In this document: in pieces, positions 24,901 through 32,297 of the stretch | Numbering within the stretch: position 1 is the stretch's first letter | Layout of the letters: each line of letters begins with the position of its first letter | NCBI GenBank assembly: GCA_964588555.1 | Contig: CAZPPT010000012.1 | Span: 1-42,779 of the forward strand | Origin: JAGVWJ01 sp964588555 | Lineage (GTDB): Archaea; Micrarchaeota; Micrarchaeia; Anstonellales; Bilamarchaeaceae | Reading direction: 5' to 3' | DNA length: 42,779 nt | Notes under the pieces: generated by a model | What the model was told of the DNA's origin: nothing | The model's input: the letters and a program-made list of their open reading frames with translations, nothing else | The model's database searches: none | Position numbers and translations under genes: made by a program

Positions 24901-27353
24901 GTGATTTTACAAACGAGGCATTCGTGAGGCCCGTCCTTGTGCAAGGTGCCGAAGTTCTTGGGCAGGGGTATAGGACAAAGGTTCAGGAACAGGAGGACAA
25001 AAGTTTTGCAACTGCTCTTAACTTACGAAAAATCGGTTTAGGTGAGAACCAACTTGAATCGCTTGGTCTTGGGGATCTCGCTACTGCGATTAAGGAGAAG
25101 AATGCCGAGAAGGTCGCTGAAATTTTAAGCAATGCAGATGCGCGTGAGAAGCTCCTTTCATTTCCTATAAGTGAGGACGGCCGGGCAGTTGTACGTGATG
25201 TGCTTTCGACTGCAATGACGGCTGTTGAACTTAAGCAGGCATGCGTCCTTGCAACAGTAAGCGCGCAGGGCAATGTTGCAGCTGAAATGGTAAACCAGAA
25301 GGCCGAGGCGGCAGAAGCGCATGCATTTAGTGATTCCCTTAGGCTTATCGATGCAGGCATAACAGGTAAACAGCTTAAATCAGCCGGCCTTTCCGAACTT
25401 GCAGATGCATTTAAGGATGGCAATGCAGGCAAGGTCGTCTCCCTTTTGAATAACAGCGCAGTTGCGGCAAAGCTTCAGGAGCTGCCGTTAAGTGGCGAAG
25501 GGAAGGCTGCCGTTTCCCAGATAGTCCAAAACGTCCAGCGTGCTGCTTCTGAAATTGATGTGCTTAGGAAGGAGGCCGCCCTGGCAAGTCCGCTTCCTTC
25601 AGTTGATGTCATTGCTAAGCAGGTGCAGGCAAAGATGGACCTTTCAAATCAGCTTTCCCAACTTGTGCCTGTTGATCGCCTCGAGCAGCTCGGCTACACG
25701 GCACTTGCAACTGCGATTAAAACCAATGATGCCGATACGGTTGTCCGCATACTTGCTGATCCGGAACACCAACGGGAGCTTGGACATATAGTCGGAGAGC
25801 CGCAAAAAGTAGCGGCACTCCAGGAAATTGGCGCAACTGCCTGGACGCTTCAGGGCCAGGGTATCCGCCAAAGCGCGCTTCTAGCGGCAGACCGTCTTGA
25901 CCAGCGCGTCTTTGAAAACGCCGCATCCCTTGTCAGTCTTTCATATACGGGTATGGCAAACAATACTGCCGTATTAGGTATCGCCCAAGGTGGAAAAACA
26001 ATTCCTTCAGACCAGTTTACGCGCTTCCATATGCAAAGCGTGGACAGCTTCAAGGAGGCCGAGGCGACGCTTTCTCGTTTTAATGCGCATGCGGAGAGCT
26101 TCATTGCAGAGCCTTCGTTTGACTTTAGGAAGGTCGAGCTTTCGCGCAATGCGGAAGAAAAGCTTGGCGACTTTGTACGGGATTATTACCATGTAGTCTC
26201 AAGCGTTGCACAGTCGCCTTCTGCACTTAAGGAGGTTGCACGTGCTGCCGAGGCCATCCAGAAGGAGCCGGAGCGTGCGCCTGAAATCACGATGCTCCTC
26301 AAGGCATATGCGGGCTCGCTTTCAGACAACTCTGAACATGGCGAACATATCCGGATTTCGTTTAACGAATACTTTACCAAGCCGCCCGCAGAACGCGCGG
26401 CGGTCGTTGCAAAAGTCCAGCTTACCGATGCGGTCCGCAGGGCTGATCTTGAAAATGTCGCCCTTGCCGCAGCCGCCCTTCCTGAACAGAAACTTTCCAC
26501 GCTTAAGGATCAGCTTCTTAGCCATCTTGATTTCAGGCTTGAAAAGGCAGAATCCGTACGTGGGGAGATACAGTCGCTTCATGAGAAGCTGGTAAAGAGC
26601 GGTACGGATCCAGAAACATCACAGCAGTATTCGGCACTTGCCAAAACCTATGCCGTGCTTGAGCAGCCGCGAACGCAGTATGTTCGCGACGTCCTTGAAA
26701 ATGCACAGTCCAAAAACGACCTTGTGCAGGTAATTGCCGATGTCATGAGTTCTTCAGGCAAGCGCCCTGATGATGCAAAACAGCCCCCCGTTTCACAAAT
26801 TATTCAGGAGTATTTCACAGGCAACCTTCCAAAGCAGGAGTATAAACGATATACGGAAACAAAAGACCAGTTACGCGTATTTGAAACGCGCGGCTACGAG
26901 CTTGCGGATGCTTATTATGGTTCCGGTGCGGAGAAAAAGGGCGTTCCGCTTGAAAACTTTGTTGAGGCTGCACGCGACAAACTCATTCCGCCGCCTGTAC
27001 AGGGTGGAGATGGCGGTACTCCTGATAAGCAGAAACTAAGCAGGCTTTCCCAATTCCGTGATGAACTCCGTCCGCACGAAGAGGCAAAAGAACAGTATCG
27101 TGCAAAGCTTGAGGCAAACGGCATCCCTTCCGATAAGGTGAACGAACTTCTTGCGGTGTATGAGTCAAAGAAATTTGCAGAAGAAGGGTCCCTCGCAGGA
27201 CGGATAAAGACGCCCCTCACGAGGCCGATCGACCCATATACATATAATGAACCAAATTTCATAGGCACTTCATCAACCCGCCTTGTATATGATCCAATAC
27301 GGAATGTTTGGATTGCAGTACAAGATACGCGTGAAAGGAGGAAATCTGAATAA
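21990..27353 (+). CDS. Membrane-anchored giant helical-repeat protein (1,787 residues)
   Basis: A signal peptide (AVFSQ, about residue 20) precedes a Cys-containing exported domain to about 215. A membrane helix at about 220-243 is followed by a strongly basic stretch (RAFDFSAPRLGKHFRYTARARG), which places the remainder in the cytoplasm. A second hydrophobic Gly/Ser-rich segment lies at about 391-433. From about 560 to 1260 the chain is alpha-helical, with at least eight copies of a unit like ATAIK-x-x-DAD-x-VV-x-IL-x-D, spaced roughly 50-110 residues apart. The rest is coiled-coil-like, and the C-terminus is Pro-rich. An alpha-solenoid scaffold tied to the membrane complex is the likely role, by inference. 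Confidence 0.72.
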   Translation: MKTIKHVLFVIFILSAVFSQSSVNSRVNPLGGTAITAVPSSSVNSLQIRASQSGCSGICEDLSAYVRSDLFVIPNEQASLIDIALVAGTTNRVPVQNAPVIIHVTSDGADPLQPTDDTDDLRLMYTGTNGLATFDFANYNTPGACYDFKFIFCYASRDSCNLDKCFNSAGLSASQRGITGLSNIQLVGTIPGGSQNPAFVHSAFSSYNYCVPRANASLLQSFCFPLVIIFALLMGALQLSGRNPLRAFDFSAPRLGKHFRYTARARGMGFSADSIASGIAKAGQLGSKEGRKVLATQERQQYGTGFAAGLKAGALAAGYGRTLGALGKLASIPKDTRAMAKGTKESARNVAAAIRSSAAGEKQVARTIVSKNIGHAFGEAFRGVRDQTTLGGIVGGLINAATSGSGVIGTIGSIGLFLLQNSSFVGLYQTFLGLREQVRITDAKEKAAAFSKEVEILVDGARTIVTVDPKNIRTDEDGRHYLLDKGDRKVYLDTLSDESRNKILPVFITALELKRNADRADQYDAAERMARLGEEKQDVVAAFAKVLSADKIEKLAQAAEKMDANSLTVVANAFVSGDGKELLALLKDPKHAKDRQTIVAVVALVGNLDTASLRTAVDSKDVAAVQALFFSRPAKQLVSGLAQAVTLATAIKNGDEKAVKALIADDKNSALFTVLAGIDGRIEGALSQDKNRRAEAVIDILSEKENKAALSALGKVSESLKNNDYGAVLAQLGEARGAIILNALGTYNAGLDALKTKDSAGLAKLISDTDNPVVSLLRDSAVSTQVFDYLKGPRSQELVTAIRERDGDALVRFLSDRKNSDVVDALKATFIVGGTQVTANNILDVERKAVEIRAFEQFAIAANISYEQTDKLIDKLTEYSEESIARSEKRQKLEKEITEGLRTLVNSDSTVRLALGNELVRAAEKGDVDTIARILSNPAMEPVLEKAQKSFTISALRDTLAEVKRDVSEYRDFTNEAFVRPVLVQGAEVLGQGYRTKVQEQEDKSFATALNLRKIGLGENQLESLGLGDLATAIKEKNAEKVAEILSNADAREKLLSFPISEDGRAVVRDVLSTAMTAVELKQACVLATVSAQGNVAAEMVNQKAEAAEAHAFSDSLRLIDAGITGKQLKSAGLSELADAFKDGNAGKVVSLLNNSAVAAKLQELPLSGEGKAAVSQIVQNVQRAASEIDVLRKEAALASPLPSVDVIAKQVQAKMDLSNQLSQLVPVDRLEQLGYTALATAIKTNDADTVVRILADPEHQRELGHIVGEPQKVAALQEIGATAWTLQGQGIRQSALLAADRLDQRVFENAASLVSLSYTGMANNTAVLGIAQGGKTIPSDQFTRFHMQSVDSFKEAEATLSRFNAHAESFIAEPSFDFRKVELSRNAEEKLGDFVRDYYHVVSSVAQSPSALKEVARAAEAIQKEPERAPEITMLLKAYAGSLSDNSEHGEHIRISFNEYFTKPPAERAAVVAKVQLTDAVRRADLENVALAAAALPEQKLSTLKDQLLSHLDFRLEKAESVRGEIQSLHEKLVKSGTDPETSQQYSALAKTYAVLEQPRTQYVRDVLENAQSKNDLVQVIADVMSSSGKRPDDAKQPPVSQIIQEYFTGNLPKQEYKRYTETKDQLRVFETRGYELADAYYGSGAEKKGVPLENFVEAARDKLIPPPVQGGDGGTPDKQKLSRLSQFRDELRPHEEAKEQYRAKLEANGIPSDKVNELLAVYESKKFAEEGSLAGRIKTPLTRPIDPYTYNEPNFIGTSSTRLVYDPIRNVWIAVQDTRERRKSE

Positions 27354-27354
27354 C

Positions 27355-27699
27355 ATGGGAATTGCAGACTTAATTAAAGGTGCGCTTATCGGAAGCGGCG
27401 GCGGGGGCGGAGGCAAAAGTACTGAATGGCACAAGTGCCCAAGCTGCAAGGAGCGCATAAACCTTGCCATGGAGCGCTGCCCCAAATGCGGCGTGCGCAT
27501 CTCAAGCATGTTTCGACGAAGATGTCCCCGTTGTCAGACGTTAAACGAGCTTAAGGCAAAGAACTGCGTCAAGTGCAACTACAACTACGAGGCGGAATCC
27601 GAACGGATGGCAAAATCGTTTTATGTCTGCCCGATCTGCAATTTCAAAAGCGAGGCATACTTAACACGCTGCCCGGTATGCGACACGCGGTTTATTTAG
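27355..27699 (+). CDS. Triple zinc-ribbon protein
   Basis: 114 residues from ATG 27355, with a Shine-Dalgarno AAAGGAGG at 27334-27341. An N-terminal helix (MGIADLIKGALIG) and a Gly-rich linker precede six CxxC motifs: CPSC, CPKC, CPRC, CVKC, CPIC and CPVC. These would make three zinc ribbons. Such arrays usually bind protein or nucleic acid. It follows the giant helical protein by one nt and is the last gene of the 19-kb operon, so it is probably a cytoplasmic partner of it. Confidence 0.75.
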   Translation: MGIADLIKGALIGSGGGGGGKSTEWHKCPSCKERINLAMERCPKCGVRISSMFRRRCPRCQTLNELKAKNCVKCNYNYEAESERMAKSFYVCPICNFKSEAYLTRCPVCDTRFI

Positions 27700-27703
27700 G
27701 CGT

Positions 27704-27714
27704 TATTTTAAATT
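27704..27714 (+). promoter_or_regulatory. TATA box of larE-larB
   Basis: ATTTTAAATTA ends 21 nt before ATG 27736, consistent with a leaderless start and separating the lar genes from the preceding operon. Confidence 0.45.
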
Positions 27715-27735
27715 ATTTCCCCGCACAATTGCTTT

Positions 27736-28560
27736 ATGGATGAAGAGATCGTACAAAAACTCAAAACGCTTCGCCACTCCATCCGTTTGCTTGGAAAAAC
27801 AATTATTGCATATTCGGGCGGCATAGACAGCACGCTTGTGGCAAAAATTGCCCGTGACGAACTCGGTGAACATGCGATTGCAGTCACTGCCGTTTCTTCT
27901 TCATATCCAAGGTATGAATTGGAAAAGGCAAAAGAAATTGCTGCATGTATAGGGGTCACCCATGTTCTTGCAGAGACCAAAGAAGTCAACAATCCAAACT
28001 ATATGAAAAATTCCCCCGAACGCTGCTATTTTTGCAAGTCTACGCTGTACGAAACGCTTAAACGCATTGCGCATGAAAAACAGGTCCCGCATATTATAAA
28101 TGGCATCAATCTTGACGACACAACTGATTTTCGCCCCGGCATGCGCGCTGCAAACGAAGCGCATGTGTTAAGCCCGCTTAAGTCCGCCGGCCTTACCAAA
28201 AAGGAGATTCGCATCATTTCCCACTCACTTGGACTCCCGAACTGGGATAAGCCCGCCTCACCATGCCTTTCCTCCAGGGTTCCATATGGCATTGCAATAA
28301 CTCCGGAAATTTTGGGAAAGGTCGAAAAGGCAGAATCAGTGCTTCGGGAGTTCGGCTTTACCCAGTTTCGCGTCAGGTACCATAAAGAGATTGCGCGTAT
28401 TGAGGTTGGGAAAAACGATTTTTTAGCCGTGCTTGAGCATGGGGACGAGATTACCAAGCGGATACGTGAAATAGGTTTCGCGTATGTCTGCCTTGACCTT
28501 CGTGGTTTTAGGTCAGGCAGCCTTAATGAAGTGGTCGTACATGAAACGTCAAAAAAATAA
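27736..28560 (+). CDS. larE: ATP-dependent sulfur transferase LarE
   Basis: 274 residues. LarE activates the carboxylates of the pyridinium intermediate with ATP and inserts sulfur to make the nickel-pincer nucleotide (NPN) cofactor of lactate racemase and related enzymes. The PP-loop is AYSGGIDSTLVAK. ERCYFCKS and PASPCLSSRVPYG follow; the last holds the Cys at the sacrificial-sulfur position of the Lactobacillus enzyme. A distinct C-terminal domain starts near residue 190. Some LarE proteins instead use a [4Fe-4S] cluster held by three cysteines; the sequence alone does not settle which applies here. It overlaps larB by 20 nt. Confidence 0.9.
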   Translation: MDEEIVQKLKTLRHSIRLLGKTIIAYSGGIDSTLVAKIARDELGEHAIAVTAVSSSYPRYELEKAKEIAACIGVTHVLAETKEVNNPNYMKNSPERCYFCKSTLYETLKRIAHEKQVPHIINGINLDDTTDFRPGMRAANEAHVLSPLKSAGLTKKEIRIISHSLGLPNWDKPASPCLSSRVPYGIAITPEILGKVEKAESVLREFGFTQFRVRYHKEIARIEVGKNDFLAVLEHGDEITKRIREIGFAYVCLDLRGFRSGSLNEVVVHETSKK

Positions 28561-29227
28561 TGGATACGAAGAACTTTTCTTCTCAAAGGTAGACCTTGCG
28601 CGCGAAAAGATAAAAGGATATCCCGAAGTGATCTTTTGCGAGGGAAAAACAACCGACCAGATTATCAGGATCATGCGCGTCATGGCTGAAAATAAGCAGG
28701 ACATATTAGCAACAAGGGCGAACAAAAAAACCGCCTCCCGAATCAAAAAAGAATTTCCGCACATTAAGTACCATGAGCTCGCGCGTGTATTTACGTTCGT
28801 TACGAAAAAAAATAAAAAATTAACTCGAACGAGCGGCCGTCGTTCAATTTTAGTAATAAGCGCGGGAACTGCGGATCTTCCTGTTGCGGAAGAGGCGGCG
28901 ATAACCGCTGAGTTCATGGGAAACCGGGTCGAGCGCCTCTATGATGTCGGCGTTGCAGGATTGCACCGGCTTCTTAAACATGTGAAAAAGCTGCGAACTG
29001 CTGATGCACTCATTGTTGTCGCGGGGATGGAAGGCGCACTCCCGAGTGTCGTTGCAGGCCTCACCAACAAGCCAGTCATCGCAGTGCCGACAAGCATAGG
29101 GTACGGTTCGAACTTTGAAGGCCTTTCCGCACTCCTCACTATGCTTAACAGTTGCTCGCCCGGCATCGCAGTCATGAACATCGACAACGGTTTTGGGGCG
29201 GGGTATTTTGCAAGTATTGATCGATAG
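28541..29227 (+). CDS. larB: Pyridinium-3,5-biscarboxylic acid mononucleotide synthase LarB
   Basis: 228 residues from ATG 28541, inside the end of larE. LarB carboxylates and hydrolyses nicotinic acid adenine dinucleotide, the first step of NPN cofactor synthesis. The C-terminal half is PurE-like: ISAGTADLPVAEEAA, VYDVGVAGLHR-type block (here LYDVGVAGLHRLL), VVAGMEGALPSVVAGL and VPTSIGYG. The N-terminal half carries PEVIFCEGKTTDQI, typical of LarB. Overlap with larE implies coupled translation. No larA (the racemase) lies in the window. Confidence 0.9.
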   Translation: MKRQKNNGYEELFFSKVDLAREKIKGYPEVIFCEGKTTDQIIRIMRVMAENKQDILATRANKKTASRIKKEFPHIKYHELARVFTFVTKKNKKLTRTSGRRSILVISAGTADLPVAEEAAITAEFMGNRVERLYDVGVAGLHRLLKHVKKLRTADALIVVAGMEGALPSVVAGLTNKPVIAVPTSIGYGSNFEGLSALLTMLNSCSPGIAVMNIDNGFGAGYFASIDR

Positions 29228-29247
29228 CATTAAATTCACTTTTATTT

Positions 29248-29263
29248 ATATATTATAACATGA
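29248..29263 (+). promoter_or_regulatory. 16-bp start-site element, copy 1
   Basis: ATATATTATAACATGA overlaps the start codon of the first kinase gene and recurs exactly at 30204-30219 over the second kinase start. Each copy lies downstream of a TATA-like TTAAA (here near 29230), so it covers the expected transcription start and could be a shared operator. Confidence 0.45.
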
Positions 29264-30189
29264 CGACCCTTAAACACGCCCAAACTAATGCGCATGACCG
29301 TGGCAGACTTAAGGATTTTTTCCGCACTGCAAAACCTACTGCGCTTCGATCATATCTCCTTGAAAAAGAGACGGTACTTACCGGCGTTTGTGGCACATAC
29401 GCAGTTGTCGGAAAACCAGTCCAGAGCCAAGGAATCTCGTCAATATACCCTGCACGCGGGTCGTTTCGGAGCTGCATTATAAAAATTCCTAACCTTGATA
29501 ATTATGATACTGAGCATGATCGGCAGCGCATGCAATTTTTGCTTTTGGAGGGCCTTATTGTTGCCACTATGGCCCATAAGAACATCGTACACATTATTGA
29601 CGGCGGGTTGCATGACGGCATGCCGTTTTTGGTGCTTGAGCGCCTTGAAGAAACCGTTTCTTCACCACTATCATGGGGATTCATCAGGCGCTCACCACCA
29701 CTTGCTGCCAACTACATGTGCCAGGTTGCGGATGCGCTTACCGAAGTTCATGCGCGAAAAATTGTCCACTTGGATGTAAAGCCGGGCAACATCCTCCTTG
29801 CATCAAGTTACCTGATTAATAGAGTAAAGCTAATTGATTTTGGGCTTGCTGTGCCTTGCGGTACAGAAATCGGAGTCCCCCGCGGCAGCCAGGAATATAT
29901 GGCACCTGAACAGGTGCGCGGTGGGGTTGTAGATGAACGAACTGATGTATATGGCATGGGCGCTTCGCTTTATGAACTATTGTGCGGCATCCCGCCGTTT
30001 ACGGCAAGCGATTATTACGAAAAAACGGATTGCCTGCCGCCCCTTCCAAGCAGCCGTGTGCCCCACGGAACTCTTATCCCACAAGGACTTGAAGCAGTTG
30101 CCATGAAGGCGTTATCCCTCGACCCATCAGGTCGCTACCAAAGCGCCGAGGCATTTAAGTACGCACTCCTATCTGCAGTTTCCCTTTAA
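29260..30189 (+). CDS. Ser/Thr protein kinase (Hanks type) 1
   Basis: 309 residues, soluble. The kinase domain occupies about 40-300: ATP-anchoring Lys in CIIKIPN, catalytic loop IVHLDVKPGNIL (HLD in place of HRD), LIDFGLA (DFG), a GSQEYMAPEQVRG activation segment, and ERTDVYGMGASLYELLCG-type helix F (split here as TDVYGMGASLYELL). The catalytic residues needed for phosphotransfer are present. The glycine loop is not obvious, and an insertion follows GKPVQSQG. There is no membrane segment or sensor domain. It is followed 26 nt later by a second kinase, but each has its own promoter. Confidence 0.85.
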   Translation: MTTLKHAQTNAHDRGRLKDFFRTAKPTALRSYLLEKETVLTGVCGTYAVVGKPVQSQGISSIYPARGSFRSCIIKIPNLDNYDTEHDRQRMQFLLLEGLIVATMAHKNIVHIIDGGLHDGMPFLVLERLEETVSSPLSWGFIRRSPPLAANYMCQVADALTEVHARKIVHLDVKPGNILLASSYLINRVKLIDFGLAVPCGTEIGVPRGSQEYMAPEQVRGGVVDERTDVYGMGASLYELLCGIPPFTASDYYEKTDCLPPLPSSRVPHGTLIPQGLEAVAMKALSLDPSGRYQSAEAFKYALLSAVSL

Positions 30190-30203
30190 AATACTTTTTA
30201 CCC

Positions 30204-30219
30204 ATATATTATAACATGA
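30204..30219 (+). promoter_or_regulatory. 16-bp start-site element, copy 2
   Basis: Exact copy of the element at 29248-29263, again covering the ATG (30216). A TATA-like TTTAAAATA lies at about 30185-30193. Confidence 0.45.
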
Positions 30220-31169
30220 AGTTACGCAAGGCACGTACGGGCGTTATACCAATTCCCCGGGTTTCGCTTCATACGCGTATTGATACATACGTGGATCCCA
30301 CACCAGATATTCGGACATATAGTTTTACCCCTGAAACAATCAGGTCCTTAAAGGGGCATATTGGTACCTATTCCTTTACGCAAACGCCTCCTGAATTAGG
30401 CGGTATGAGCCGCGTGTTTGCAGTCCAGGATGAAAAAGGCAGGTTTTATGCAGCTAAGCTTCCGGATGACACGAATATGCCGGCAATCCCCGCGAGGAAT
30501 CTTATTATACAGGAAGCAAGGGTGCTTACGCATCTCTCCCATCCCCATATCATTCGGCTTATCGACTTTGGGGTCGAACCCCTCCCCTTTCTTATCCTTG
30601 AACTTGCCATTACGGACTTACGGGCTAATACGCTTGCGCTTGAAGTTGCCGAGGTGGGCCCATTTCCCGTTTCCCGCGCTATCTGTGTCATTGAGCAGTT
30701 GTGCGATGCATTCTCATTTGTCCACGCCAATGGAATTGTCTATAATGACCTTAACCCGGGAAATGTGTTTATCTCTTCTGAGCGTGGCGACCATATAACC
30801 CTTTTTGATTTTGGGCTTGCAACATTCATTGAAACGGTTAAAAACGTCTCCCTGCTTAATGCGGCCAGGATCAGTTATGGCGAACCACAGTATGTTGCAC
30901 CTGAACGGCTTGTAGGCGGTATCACAGGCGTCCAGGGCGATGTGTTTACCCTTGGCGGGTTGTTATATGAATTACTTACCGGTAAACCGCCATTTCCATT
31001 AACTTCCTACAGGAACGAGCATACGCTTCCCGAAGCGCCATCATCATGCGTCCCTTCCTTGCCCATTGGGCTTGCTCGTGTAATGATGCGGGCACTTGAT
31101 CTTGATCCTATAGAGCGATATCAGTCGGCAGAGGAATTTAGAAGGGCTATTGGGGGGTGTTTTGATTAA
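30216..31169 (+). CDS. Ser/Thr protein kinase (Hanks type) 2
   Basis: 317 residues, soluble, paralogous to the preceding gene. Kinase signatures: FYAAKLPDD (ATP-anchoring Lys), catalytic loop IVYNDLNPGNVFI, LFDFGLA, YVAPERLVGG, and GDVFTLGGLLYELLTG. Two catalytic-loop positions are unusual: HRD is YND, and the Lys two residues after the catalytic Asp is Asn. The catalytic Asp and the metal-binding Asn remain, so activity may be altered but is not excluded. The gene overlaps the convergent deoxyhypusine synthase by 4 nt. Confidence 0.83.
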   Translation: MKLRKARTGVIPIPRVSLHTRIDTYVDPTPDIRTYSFTPETIRSLKGHIGTYSFTQTPPELGGMSRVFAVQDEKGRFYAAKLPDDTNMPAIPARNLIIQEARVLTHLSHPHIIRLIDFGVEPLPFLILELAITDLRANTLALEVAEVGPFPVSRAICVIEQLCDAFSFVHANGIVYNDLNPGNVFISSERGDHITLFDFGLATFIETVKNVSLLNAARISYGEPQYVAPERLVGGITGVQGDVFTLGGLLYELLTGKPPFPLTSYRNEHTLPEAPSSCVPSLPIGLARVMMRALDLDPIERYQSAEEFRRAIGGCFD

Positions 31170-32236
31170 CCCTTTCCAATACGCTCAAGCACCGCCTTTA
31201 TGATAAGCGGCCAGACTGCAGTTGCGTCAACAAAGCATTCTGCGAACATGCCGCCTTCTGCTTCAGGTACGAATTTCCCCCAACTAACGCCTTCGCTATA
31301 ACTGCAGCCGCTGAGGCCGCCCCAGTGAACCGGTTCGGGGCAGATCCGTGCACCATATTTAAAGCGTATTAGTTTTCCTTCGTTTTCACTTATCCGAAGC
31401 TTCAGAAGGTCAAGGTATGGTGCGATCTGCTGCGCCCAGTTGCGAGGAACACCGCCGCCAATGGTAAATATGCCAAGCGTCTCACTCTTCATGACTCGCT
31501 CCGCGTAATCCTCAAGATCCAAAAAACAGTCGTAGTGGATCGGCTCTTCGCCGTTACGCATCCTTCGTCTCCTATGGGTCGCAAAGTCAAGGCCGAATTC
31601 CGAATCGGTAAACGCGGGGATGTAGACTGGAATATTCTTCTCATACGCGCTCTTAAGCACTCCACGCCCGGGTGTATTCTTATGAAGGTATTCACCAAGC
31701 TTGTAGTTGAGCTTATATGAGCATGCGATATTCTTTGGGTCCCATTCCCGTAATATTTGCCGTATCACAATTTCCGCATCGTCAAGGTTCTTCTCAAGCT
31801 CAAGCGTATCATAAATTCGGTCATATCCTTTCATGTACAATTCCTTGTCATCCATGTTCTCATTGTATTTAAAATGCTCCATTCCTGCTGATTCTATAAA
31901 CCCGTGTGCCATAAGTGCACCGGTCGATACGATGCAATCAACCATGCCGTTATCAATCATGTCGCATATGACGAGCCCCTGCTTTGCAACGGTCATTGCG
32001 CCGGAAAGCGTTAGTACCTTAAAACAGCCCGTGTCCTTGACCATTGTTTCAAGGACGTCTGCCACTTCGCCCACTTTTCTTCCTGCAAACGAGGTTCCCT
32101 TCATCTGCACTACAAGATCATTAATGCTTTTTACCTTGGAAAGGTCAAGCGCCGCAAGCGGTTCAAGATTGTCCGAATGTCCCGTTCCGAGATGTTCATG
32201 GCCGGGCCTGATCTCTTCCTTTATATGTTTTTTCAT
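31166..32236 (-). CDS. dys: Deoxyhypusine synthase
   Basis: 356 residues. Transfers the aminobutyl group of spermidine to a lysine of translation factor aIF5A, the first step of hypusine formation. Family signatures: VLTLSGAMTVAKQGLVICDMI, DCIVSTGALMAHG, ETLGIFTIGGGVPRNWAQQ for NAD binding, and SGCSYSEGVSWGK, which holds the catalytic Lys that forms the enzyme-substrate imine. The length is normal for archaeal members. aIF5A itself is not in the window. The gene is divergent from larC across a 61-nt gap with a palindrome. Confidence 0.9.
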   Translation of the reverse strand: MKKHIKEEIRPGHEHLGTGHSDNLEPLAALDLSKVKSINDLVVQMKGTSFAGRKVGEVADVLETMVKDTGCFKVLTLSGAMTVAKQGLVICDMIDNGMVDCIVSTGALMAHGFIESAGMEHFKYNENMDDKELYMKGYDRIYDTLELEKNLDDAEIVIRQILREWDPKNIACSYKLNYKLGEYLHKNTPGRGVLKSAYEKNIPVYIPAFTDSEFGLDFATHRRRRMRNGEEPIHYDCFLDLEDYAERVMKSETLGIFTIGGGVPRNWAQQIAPYLDLLKLRISENEGKLIRFKYGARICPEPVHWGGLSGCSYSEGVSWGKFVPEAEGGMFAECFVDATAVWPLIIKAVLERIGKG

Positions 32237-32245
32237 AAATACACC

Positions 32246-32263
32246 TACGTAGATATCGACGTA
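32246..32263. promoter_or_regulatory. Near-perfect 18-bp palindrome (candidate operator)
   Basis: TACGTAGATATCGACGTA is symmetrical except for one mismatched pair. It lies 9 nt before the dys start codon, over the expected dys transcription start, and is followed by AT-rich TATA-like sequence at 32268-32280 that could serve both dys and larC. Confidence 0.4.
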
Positions 32264-32297
32264 TCACTTTAAATTTTTTTAGCATTTATTTGCATGT

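Noticed and set aside
30216..31169. Kinase 2 as a pseudokinase
   Set aside because: The ATP-anchoring Lys, catalytic Asp, metal-binding Asn and DFG are all present; only the H/R and Lys positions differ, so loss of activity cannot be claimed.
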